From positions 1 to 5,033 of the forward strand of contig JAITAH010000041.1 in assembly GCA_031284225.1 (NCBI GenBank): 5,033 nt of DNA. The letters are read 5' to 3'. Of this stretch, positions 1 to 5,033 are shown piece after piece (the stretch's first letter is position 1; every line of letters starts with the position of its first letter). Both the position numbers and the translations under genes were made by a program. The DNA is from Dysgonamonadaceae bacterium. GTDB lineage: Bacteria > Bacteroidota > Bacteroidia > Bacteroidales > Azobacteroidaceae. The notes below the pieces were generated by a model. It searched no databases, had not been told where the DNA came from, and was given only the letters and a program-made list of their open reading frames with translations.

Positions 1-1083
1 GCCGCCGGACAAATTTCCGGCGCCCAGGAAATAATTACCGGAACTATACCTGCACCGTTTAACAATGTAGCTTCCGCTTCGGGAGGTACCTGTACGCACA
101 GTTATCAATGGCAATCAAAAATTACCAGTACATGGAATAATATTGCCGGAGCTACCGGAGCGACGTACGCTTCGCCTGCTTTAACACAAACCACTTCATT
201 TCGCCGTGCGTTGCTTTGCGGCAGCGAGCAACAATATTCCAATGAAATAACCATTACCGTGTATCCTTTGCTCACTATAAGTGAAAGCAATCCGCAGCAA
301 ATACTGGTAGCGGGCAGCCAGCCGCAACCGTTGTCGGTAAGTGCCGGCGGCGGCGATGAAACTTACAGTTATGCATGGCAACAACGGAATGTACAGGGCG
401 AATGGATACCTGCCGAAGGCGATACGACTAAAAGCGTATATGCCCCGCCGCCATTGCAGGATACTACAATGTACCGCTGTGTCGTGCAAAGTTTTGGAAT
501 GAAAGATACCAGTGCGGTCATAACTGTTTTTATTTATCCGGCGCTTACGGCAGGCAATATTGGCGGCAACAGGCACGTGCTGGAAGGGAAAGCCCTGCCT
601 GTATTGCAAGGACAACCTGCTGCCGGAGGACGTTGCAATGCATGGGAGTACCAGTGGGAGCAACTTTCCCTTACCGGACAATGGGAGCCTGTGGCAGGCG
701 CCACTGCAGTGGTTTATCAACCCGGGGCAATAGACAGCATCGCCTCTTTCCGGCGTACAGTAACGTTGCCCTGCACAGGCGAAACAGCCATCAGCAATGA
801 AATAAAAGTTATAAGAGTGGGACGTATCAACGGCCAACAGCAACTGATAATGGATAATATTCCACAGCCCCTGAAGAGCATAATCCCCATAAACAGCGCC
901 CAATTCACCTATAAATGGGAAATTTCGCACGACGGGCAGGGATGGAGCATGGTAAACGGCGAAACACTTGAAGCATACTATCCGGTTACTTCCTCAGCGG
1001 GAACGTTCTACTACCGCCGTACTGCTACTGATGTGGCGACCAATGAATTTGCCACGAGCAATATCGTTACGGTGATTGTAAAA
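1..1083 (+). repeat. Four tandem Ig-like repeats in the Rhs N-terminal part
   Basis: The first 361 visible residues divide into about four units of 88-93 residues: 1-89, 90-180, 181-273 and 274-361. Each has a central YxW core (YQW, YAW, YQW, YKW) followed by a W plus a GAT/GxT turn. Each then has a TxxYRR- or SFRR-like strand and ends in a beta strand such as NEITITVYP or SNIVTVIVK. This is the pattern of Bacteroidetes Ig-like/PKD-like adhesive modules. They probably act as an extracellular stalk that spaces the Rhs barrel from its anchor. The units are diverged in sequence and are not DNA-level tandem repeats. More copies may lie upstream of the window. Confidence 0.75.
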
Positions 1084-4000
1084 GCAGGTCCCGGCTCTTT
1101 GAATTATTACCCGACGCCGTCCGATTATCCGGTAAACTATATCGTAACCTGCGCTCCATTGGAAGCGGTAAAAGAAATAGCCGACTTGACGCTCGTTCAG
1201 CAAAAACGCTATTCAACGGTGAATTATTATGACGGGCTGGGTCGCCCCATGGAAACCGTGCGCCCGCTGCATACGCCCGAAGGCAATGATTTGGTGCAGT
1301 GGAAAACCTACGACGCCGCAGGGCGCGAAAGCAGGCAATACCTGCCTTATCCCAAAGCCAACAGTGTGTCCGGTGCATTTGTGCTGCCTGCCGACGCATT
1401 ACCGGAACAGCAGGGCTTTTATAGCAGCGAAGGACAATATGCTTTTTCTGAAATTATTTATGAACCTTCGCCGCTCAACCGCGTAACAGCCGTGCAGGGA
1501 CAAGGGAAAGCATGGCAGGATAAACCGGTGAAGTCCGGTTACCAAACCAACACATCGCCCGTAAATAGCTGGCGCGCCAATGAGGACAACCGTTTTACCG
1601 CCTTTGCCTATGCCGCCAACCAACTGTACGTAACCCAGACTACCGATGAAAACAATAATGTGTCGCGCGTATATAAAGACAAGCAGGACCGCGTGGTGAT
1701 GACCGAAGCATACGACGGCAGCCGGTGGTTGCAAACACGCTATGTGTATGACGACTTCAGCCTGGTGCGTGCGGTATTGCCGCCGGAAGCCGGAAGCCCC
1801 GATGACGAAGACCGGTGTTTTTATTACCGCTATGACGAACGCCACCGCGCCGTAGAAACTAAAATACCCGGCGCCGGCTGGGTGTATGCCATCTATGACA
1901 AGCGCGACCGGTTAGTGATGGCGCAGGACGGCAACCAGCGCGAAAATAAACGTTGGACATTTTATACTTATGACGACTTCAACCGCGAAATACGGCGGGA
2001 AGAAGTACAGTTGCAAGGCAACCTCTCGCGTGCAGACATGCGGTGGCTGTATGAAAACAGCGAACCGCCTTACACGGAGCGCATGGTAATGAGTGAAACG
2101 TGGTATGACGGCCTTACCCCCGATGTCCTCACCCCCGACCCCTCTCCTGGAGGAGAGGGGAGTAGCGACCTTTCCTTTGTAGCGGATGAGGTGGCAAAGA
2201 ACAGCGAGCTTGCCACAGGCAATAAAGGTCGCGTAACGATGACCAAAACGCGCGTGCTTGACCCAAATAACAACATGCCCGAACGCTTTTTATTGACTGC
2301 ATTTTATTACGACAACTACGGCCGCATGATACAAACCGTAGCCGAAAATATAATGGGCGGCATTGACCGTACCAGCAATAGCTACGATTTTACGGGCAAT
2401 GTAACGGTAAGCAAGCAGGTAAGCACATGGGCGGGCGACGGCGACTCAGGCACACTTACGCTGGTTACCACCTTTGGTTACGATGCCCTGAAACGCCCCA
2501 CCACCGTGAGTTTGCAGATTAACGACCGGCAGCCGGTAACCATTTCGGCATTGGAATACGATGAATTGACACGGTTAAAAACAAAGAAACTGCACGGCGA
2601 TGCTGAAATTATTGATTATACTTATAACATTCGCGACTGGGTAACGGCGATAAACAGTAATTTGTTTACCGAAGAATTGTTTTATGAAAAACCTTTGGGC
2701 GACGTAACGCCGCAATATAACGGCAACATTTCTTCTATGCGTTGGCGCACGGCGCGACAAGAGGAAAAAACCTACGCATTTGCATACGACCCTATAAACC
2801 GATTGACTGCTTCGCACTTTTATAATAAAAACTGGAGCAATAACTACACCGAGCAATTAAGCTATGACAAAAACGGCAACATTACGGCGTTGCAACGTTA
2901 CCGCCACCTGCCCGACCCGATAGATAATTTAATTTATACTTACAACGGCAACCAGTTAGCTACTATTACGGACAACGGTACGCCCGACGGCTACCCACAA
3001 GGCGTTACCGAATATGCTTACGACGCCAACGGCAACAACATCTTTGAAGGCACACGGGTGCGCGTGGCTTATAATGCCATTAACTTGCCGCAACAAGTAC
3101 AGTTGTTGGGTGGCAGGGGCATTAAGAACGTGTATGCCGCCGACGGGCGCAAGCTAAAAAGCGAAGCCAAGCAAGGTAGCGAATACATTAAGGAAGGGAC
3201 AAAAACATATTCCGGTAATTTAGTATTTGACATTAATGATGAGTTGGATTATATCATTTTTAATGAAAGTAGGATTTTGTATAATACAGATGACAATACA
3301 TTCAAATATGAATACCACTTAAAAGACCATTTAGGCAGCGTTCGGGTAGCGTTTGTACCTACTACAAATGCAACAGACGTGGTGCAAGAGAATTCGTATT
3401 ATCCATTCGGTGCGCCAATAAACGATTTGAGCTGGACGCCGAAATCTACAAATAGATATTTGCGCGAAGGCAAAGAATACATTTCAGACTTCGATTGGAA
3501 CAAGTATGATTTTACCGGCCGCACGTTTGATTCATGGACACTGCGCGCGTTGCAGGTTGACCCAATGGCTACAGGGTATTATAGTATGAGCCCGTACGCG
3601 TTGTGGGGCGGGAATCCCATTCGAGTTATAGACCCCACAGGGATGATGTTAGATTGGTACGAAGATATTGATAAAACCCTGCAATATAATCCAAATGTAA
3701 AATCGCAAGCAGATTTAAAAGAAGGTCAAAAATATGTTGGAGAAACCCATCAAGTAAAAGACAGAAAAGGGAATGTTATTGAAGACTACAGAGCTGATGG
3801 AAGTATAATGTTTTCTAATGAAGCAAGTGGATATGCTCGCATATGGAATAATACTCAGAAAACAGGAAAAGAAGAAATGGGGGTTATAACAAATAATGGG
3901 GTGCTCGTTTTACCAAGTTATAAAAATGGTAAAAATACAACATCTCTTCGTAATTATGGTTACTCATTCAAAAATGGTAATGTTGTAGATGCTGTAGAAA

Positions 4001-4347
4001 ATATGTATAGTACATTAGGTACAATACATACCCATCCTAACGGCAGTTTACCGAGCACACATATCATCGGTTATGATGATGCTGGATATGGGGATTTGGG
4101 ATTTGCGGCAGGAAGTACTCCTTATAAGCCCGTTTTTGTAATGCAAATGCAAAATAAAAAGATTAATGATTTGTCTTTTATCATATCCCAACCTGCTACA
4201 TACAAAGATTTAATGAACGGATTTAGTAAATTTAATATTATTGAAGTTACAGCAGGATTACCTGCGATGAATTCAAATTCGATTCAAGTAAAAGGAGGAC
4301 TAATACAATTTATAAAGGCTAATAATTTAAAACGATATGCAAAATGA
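1..4347 (+). CDS. Rhs/YD-repeat polymorphic toxin with JAB-like metalloprotease C-terminus (5' partial)
   Basis: This is a large Rhs-family protein, predicted to be a surface or secreted shell that carries a toxin at its C-terminal tip for contact-dependent killing of competitors. The frame is open from base 1 to the TGA at 4345-4347 (1448 visible residues). TTG 211 is only an internal leucine codon, because the sequence before it encodes the same Ig-like repeat, so the real start is upstream. Domain order: Ig-like repeats (residues 1-361), DUF6443-like (about 379-515), YD repeats with many YDxxxR and YDxxGN units (about 540-1060), Rhs core-terminal domain (about 1104-1215, with HLKDHLGSVRV, YYPFG and NPIRVIDPTGM), and variable toxin (1217-1448). 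The toxin part is much richer in A+T than the core. The export route is not visible; no T6SS N-terminal domain or T9SS sorting tail is seen. The Rhs identity is firm; the toxin activity is inferred. Confidence 0.93.
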   Translation, partial: AAGQISGAQEIITGTIPAPFNNVASASGGTCTHSYQWQSKITSTWNNIAGATGATYASPALTQTTSFRRALLCGSEQQYSNEITITVYPLLTISESNPQQILVAGSQPQPLSVSAGGGDETYSYAWQQRNVQGEWIPAEGDTTKSVYAPPPLQDTTMYRCVVQSFGMKDTSAVITVFIYPALTAGNIGGNRHVLEGKALPVLQGQPAAGGRCNAWEYQWEQLSLTGQWEPVAGATAVVYQPGAIDSIASFRRTVTLPCTGETAISNEIKVIRVGRINGQQQLIMDNIPQPLKSIIPINSAQFTYKWEISHDGQGWSMVNGETLEAYYPVTSSAGTFYYRRTATDVATNEFATSNIVTVIVKAGPGSLNYYPTPSDYPVNYIVTCAPLEAVKEIADLTLVQQKRYSTVNYYDGLGRPMETVRPLHTPEGNDLVQWKTYDAAGRESRQYLPYPKANSVSGAFVLPADALPEQQGFYSSEGQYAFSEIIYEPSPLNRVTAVQGQGKAWQDKPVKSGYQTNTSPVNSWRANEDNRFTAFAYAANQLYVTQTTDENNNVSRVYKDKQDRVVMTEAYDGSRWLQTRYVYDDFSLVRAVLPPEAGSPDDEDRCFYYRYDERHRAVETKIPGAGWVYAIYDKRDRLVMAQDGNQRENKRWTFYTYDDFNREIRREEVQLQGNLSRADMRWLYENSEPPYTERMVMSETWYDGLTPDVLTPDPSPGGEGSSDLSFVADEVAKNSELATGNKGRVTMTKTRVLDPNNNMPERFLLTAFYYDNYGRMIQTVAENIMGGIDRTSNSYDFTGNVTVSKQVSTWAGDGDSGTLTLVTTFGYDALKRPTTVSLQINDRQPVTISALEYDELTRLKTKKLHGDAEIIDYTYNIRDWVTAINSNLFTEELFYEKPLGDVTPQYNGNISSMRWRTARQEEKTYAFAYDPINRLTASHFYNKNWSNNYTEQLSYDKNGNITALQRYRHLPDPIDNLIYTYNGNQLATITDNGTPDGYPQGVTEYAYDANGNNIFEGTRVRVAYNAINLPQQVQLLGGRGIKNVYAADGRKLKSEAKQGSEYIKEGTKTYSGNLVFDINDELDYIIFNESRILYNTDDNTFKYEYHLKDHLGSVRVAFVPTTNATDVVQENSYYPFGAPINDLSWTPKSTNRYLREGKEYISDFDWNKYDFTGRTFDSWTLRALQVDPMATGYYSMSPYALWGGNPIRVIDPTGMMLDWYEDIDKTLQYNPNVKSQADLKEGQKYVGETHQVKDRKGNVIEDYRADGSIMFSNEASGYARIWNNTQKTGKEEMGVITNNGVLVLPSYKNGKNTTSLRNYGYSFKNGNVVDAVENMYSTLGTIHTHPNGSLPSTHIIGYDDAGYGDLGFAAGSTPYKPVFVMQMQNKKINDLSFIISQPATYKDLMNGFSKFNIIEVTAGLPAMNSNSIQVKGGLIQFIKANNLKRYAK
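1135..1551 (+). other. DUF6443-like domain of the Rhs protein
   Basis: Residues about 379-517 start with NYIVTCAPLEAV and continue through a YYDGLGRPMETV motif, a YDAAGRESRQYLPY motif and EPSPLNRVTAVQGQG. This order (NYI, a DGLGRP unit, YLPY, then EPSPLNR) is what I recall for the DUF6443 region found before the YD repeats in Bacteroidetes Rhs proteins. Its molecular role is not established. It probably caps or seeds the beta-cage formed by the following YD repeats. The assignment is by motif recall, without a profile search. Confidence 0.75.
2131..2160. repeat. REP-like palindrome inside the Rhs coding sequence
   Basis: A perfect 10-bp inverted repeat, CCCCTCTCCT (2139-2148) and AGGAGAGGGG (2151-2160), is separated by GG and preceded by CACCCCCGA. 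The sequence resembles the CCCTCTCC/GGAGAGGG palindromes found in many copies across bacterial genomes, which give PSPPGEGSGVR-like peptides when translated; this is from recall. Here the + strand reads LTPDPSPGGEGSS (residues 710-722), in frame and without a stop. An imperfect 15-nt direct repeat (2113-2127 and 2128-2142, 11 of 15 identical) sits at its left edge and encodes LTPD twice. Confidence 0.75.
2165..2232. repeat. Nested inverted repeat beside the REP-like palindrome
   Basis: The outer arms GCGACCTTT (2165-2173) and AAAGGTCGC (2224-2232) are perfect 9-bp complements. Within them GTGGCAA (2191-2197) pairs perfectly with TTGCCAC (2210-2216). The internal loops are unequal (17 nt on the left, 7 nt on the right) and the apical loop is 12 nt. 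Together with the palindrome five bases upstream, this makes residues about 705-742 look like an inserted palindromic element. The flanking protein resumes normal Rhs sequence at NKGRVTMTKTRVLD. It could also be chance pairing in G+C-rich coding DNA; the two nested perfect stems argue mildly against that. Confidence 0.5.
3021..3088 (+). repeat. Core copy of a 68-bp direct repeat shared with the window's 3' end
   Basis: These 68 bases within the Rhs core (encoding DANGN...NAINL, residues 1008-1029) recur at 4966-5033 with 63 of 68 identical. The window ends inside the second copy, so the full length of the repeat is unknown. It lies about 560 bp upstream of the DPTGM toxin junction and about 90 bp before the G+C drop at 3180. 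It is the natural site for homologous recombination with the downstream cassette. Confidence 0.95.
3310..3645 (+). other. Rhs core-terminal (RHS core-associated) domain
   Basis: Residues about 1104-1215 match the conserved end of Rhs cores: YEYHLKDHLGSVRVAF, VVQENSYYPFG, NRYLREGKEY, a KYDFTGRTFDSWTLR unit, LQVDPMATGYYSMSPYALW and finally GNPIRVIDPTGM. In Rhs proteins of known structure the DPxG motif at the end of this domain is where an aspartyl-type self-cleavage frees the toxin inside the shell. D1211 and the PTG that follows fit that pattern. Whether cleavage happens here is inferred from the family. Confidence 0.88.
3646..4344 (+). other. C-terminal toxin domain, JAB/JAMM-like metalloprotease fold (Toxin-JAB1 type)
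   Basis: After DPTGM the last 232 residues (1217-1448) are A+T-rich and unlike the core. They begin LDWYEDIDKTLQYNPNV, then a KEGQKYVGE segment, a KEEMGVITNNGVLVLP strand pair, and GTIHTHPNGSLPS followed by GYGDLGFAAGS and KPVFVMQMQ. The H-x-H of H1343/H1345, an upstream glutamate (E1291 or E1292), S1352 and an aspartate (D1365 in GYGD, or D1359/D1360) would be the zinc and catalytic residues of a JAMM metalloprotease. This layout matches what I recall of 'JAB-like toxin 1' domains at the ends of Bacteroidetes Rhs proteins. The target is unknown; a peptidase or isopeptidase acting in a rival cell is the family-based guess. Confidence 0.8.
4344..4347 (+). promoter_or_regulatory. ATGA stop-start overlap coupling toxin and downstream gene
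   Basis: The TGA stop of the Rhs gene (4345-4347) overlaps the ATG of the next gene (4344-4346). There is no Shine-Dalgarno sequence before this ATG; the upstream bases are A-rich. Translation of the second gene is therefore probably coupled to the toxin gene. This ensures that every ribosome finishing the toxin can make the putative immunity protein. Confidence 0.8.
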
Positions 4348-4865
4348 AAATATTTATAAGTATTATTTATCTAATAGCATTTACATTCTTATCTTGTGTT
4401 TTTCAAAAAAATAAGGATTTAGATGAAATAATAATTACCCCAAAAGAAAATATTAAAAATATTTTAGATAGTTTTATCGTAGCAAATCCATGTGATAGTT
4501 GCATATATGAACTTTTTATTGATAAATTGTCACCAAATATTTTTAATTTATTAATTACTAAAGGCACACAAAAATTAACAGCAGAAGAAAATGCCTTTTT
4601 TAATCAAAACCCATTATTAGTAACTTATGTTTCTGGTATTAAATTCTATATCTATTCTGGTGTAGAATATTACTTTTATGCCGACACCATTTCATCAAAC
4701 AAAAAACAAACTTCACTATATGATTATGAGCGGACAAAATGGATAGTTACAGATACTTTAGGGACGATTACGATAAATTCAAAAGTAAATATGGCATACC
4801 CATTTATACCCTCTACATATCGTAATAGTATCATCTTTTCTAAAGAATCAGAAATAAAAGAATAA
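4344..4865 (+). CDS. Putative immunity lipoprotein paired with the JAB-type Rhs toxin
   Basis: This is a 173-residue protein of no family I can name. It begins with a lysine and a hydrophobic stretch (residues 2-17) ending FLSC at residue 18, a plausible though not ideal lipobox, so it is probably a periplasmic or membrane-tethered lipoprotein. The mature part is acidic and rich in aromatic residues and N/I/K. It has a CxxC pair (C50, C53, in NPCDSC) that could form a disulfide, then LTAEENAFFNQ, VSGIKFYIYSGVEYYF and a C-terminal YPFIPS segment. The start is fixed by the ATGA overlap with the Rhs gene. Position directly after a toxin domain, small size and matching low G+C (13 of 60 bases at 4441-4500) are the usual marks of a cognate immunity gene. 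The immunity role is inferred from context only. Confidence 0.8.
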   Translation: MKIFISIIYLIAFTFLSCVFQKNKDLDEIIITPKENIKNILDSFIVANPCDSCIYELFIDKLSPNIFNLLITKGTQKLTAEENAFFNQNPLLVTYVSGIKFYIYSGVEYYFYADTISSNKKQTSLYDYERTKWIVTDTLGTITINSKVNMAYPFIPSTYRNSIIFSKESEIKE

Positions 4866-4912
4866 ATGGGAATAGTCTTGTGTTTTGCTCTGATATAGGT
4901 TAAAAAAGTAAA
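4866..4912. other. Short intergenic gap with no recognised signal
   Basis: These 47 A+T-rich bases lie between the TAA of the lipoprotein gene and the possible TTG start at 4913. I see no stem followed by T-run that would be a terminator. I also see no convincing Bacteroidetes promoter (TTTG followed about 20 bases later by TAnnTTTG). The ATG touching the stop (4866) opens a 10-codon frame only. Confidence 0.6.
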
Positions 4913-5033
4913 TTGAAAAACTATCTCTCCATATTACTTTGTATTTTTCTTGTGTGTTTTTGCCACGACGCCAACGGCAACAACACCTTTGAAGGCACAC
5001 GAGTGCGCGTAGCCTACAATGCCATTAACTTGC
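4913..5033 (+). CDS. Leader-like stretch fused to an Rhs core fragment: start of a displaced Rhs-CT cassette (3' partial)
   Basis: From TTG 4913 one open frame runs to the window edge. It reads a hydrophobic leader-like peptide (KNYLSILLCIFLVCFC, residues 2-17), H18, then 22 residues (DANGN to NAINL) that match residues 1008-1029 of the big Rhs protein except for one I-to-T change. There is no ATG in this frame, which is closed by TAA at 4901-4903; the only start candidate is TTG, in an A-rich context like that of the 4344 gene. Orphan Rhs-CT cassettes, which store an alternative toxin behind a piece of core, are known beside Rhs genes and are often unexpressed. This one may be silent, a secreted mini-Rhs, or a broken lipoprotein gene joined to core DNA. 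What follows is outside the window. Confidence 0.55.
   Translation, partial: MKNYLSILLCIFLVCFCHDANGNNTFEGTRVRVAYNAINL
4966..5033 (+). repeat. Downstream copy of the 68-bp Rhs-core direct repeat (continues past the window)
   Basis: This is 63/68 identical to 3021-3088, with differences at 4986, 5002, 5011, 5014 and 5017. Similarity begins abruptly at 4966 after A+T-rich DNA and reaches the last base, so the copy surely extends further. In the Rhs reading frame, four of the five changes are silent and one (ATC to ACC) changes I to T. The pattern suggests an older or imported core copy kept under coding constraint rather than a fresh duplication. Confidence 0.95.

Larger units (their letters stand above)
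1620..3180 (+). other. Rhs/YD-repeat core of the toxin shell
   Basis: Residues about 540-1060 hold many degenerate YD units, among them YKDKQDRVVM, YDERHRAVETK, YDKRDRLVMAQDG, YDDFNREIRREE, YDNYGRMIQTV, YDALKRPTTVSL, YDELTRLKTKKL, YDPINRLTASHF, YDKNGNITALQRY and YDANGNNIFEG. In characterised Rhs and TcC proteins such repeats wind into a hollow beta-cocoon that encloses the toxin until delivery. G+C is high (36 of 60 bases at 1261-1320, just upstream, and 32 of 60 at 3121-3180) and falls abruptly after 3180. The core is interrupted at residues about 705-740 by a repeat-derived insertion. Confidence 0.9.

Noticed and set aside
211..213. TTG as the start of the Rhs gene
   Set aside because: The same frame is open to base 1, and residues 1-70 form the first part of an Ig-like repeat that continues past TTG 211. 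The codon is an internal leucine.
196..930. A 244-codon open frame on the minus strand
   Set aside because: It lies fully opposite the Ig-like repeats of the Rhs gene, shows no recognisable domain, and its cysteine- and aromatic-rich composition is typical of antisense shadow frames.
1399..1845. A 148-codon minus-strand frame
   Set aside because: It is antisense to the strongly supported DUF6443/YD region and has no family resemblance.
1747..1981. A 13-bp repeat, TATGACGACTTCA, at 1747 and 1969
   Set aside because: Both copies encode YDDF in ordinary YD units; this is explained by the protein repeat and codon preference.
2070..2276. Minus-strand frame with a PSPPGEGSGVR peptide
   Set aside because: This peptide is the translation of the REP-like palindrome and appears in many spurious ORFs; it is not evidence of a gene.
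4866..4898. Ten-codon ORF starting at the ATG that abuts the lipoprotein stop
   Set aside because: It is too short, with no sign of conservation or ribosome signal.
4882..4940. Possible Bacteroidetes promoter (TTTTG at 4882 with TAAATTGA at 4909, or TTACTTTG at 4933)
   Set aside because: Each -7-like box misses the TAnnTTTG consensus by one or two bases, and spacing to a TTTG box is poor. Chance matches are expected in such A+T-rich DNA.
1..5033. CRISPR array, tRNA, rRNA or insertion-sequence transposase
   Set aside because: I see no regularly spaced short repeats, no tRNA-like cloverleaf and no transposase-like reading frame; nearly the whole window is coding.

Overview
The window looks like chromosomal DNA from a member of the Bacteroidetes, most likely a soil or aquatic Chitinophagaceae/Sphingobacteriia-type organism; this placement is inferred. 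The grounds are the DUF6443-type Rhs architecture with Ig-like repeats ahead of it, an A-rich gene start with no Shine-Dalgarno sequence, and a lipoprotein leader typical of the phylum. All recognisable coding is on the + strand.

Layout. One very large Rhs-family gene is already open at base 1 and runs to 4347, so its true start and N-terminus lie upstream. Its visible 1448 residues read: about four Ig-like repeats (1-1083), a DUF6443-type domain (about 1135-1545), a long YD-repeat core (about 1620-3180), the conserved Rhs core-terminal domain ending in NPIRVIDPTGM (about 3310-3645), and a variable C-terminal domain (3646-4344). That last domain carries a JAB/JAMM-like metalloprotease signature (HTHP...PS...GYGD) and is read as the toxin. 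A 173-residue putative lipoprotein gene (4344-4865) overlaps the Rhs stop by ATGA and is the best candidate for the cognate immunity protein.

After a 47-bp gap (4866-4912), the last 68 bases (4966-5033) repeat part of the Rhs core (3021-3088) with five substitutions. This looks like the start of a displaced 'orphan' Rhs-CT cassette. The copy is in frame with a short hydrophobic leader-like stretch that could begin at TTG 4913.

Together this is a polymorphic-toxin locus built as Rhs delivery body, JAB-type toxin tip, lipoprotein immunity protein and a silent replacement cassette. Recombination between the two core copies, 1945 bp apart, would swap the toxin/immunity pair. G+C content falls sharply at about 3180, upstream of the textbook toxin junction, so the exchanged segment may include the core-terminal domain. 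A REP-like palindrome (2131-2160) and a nested inverted repeat (2165-2232) lie inside the Rhs core without breaking its frame.
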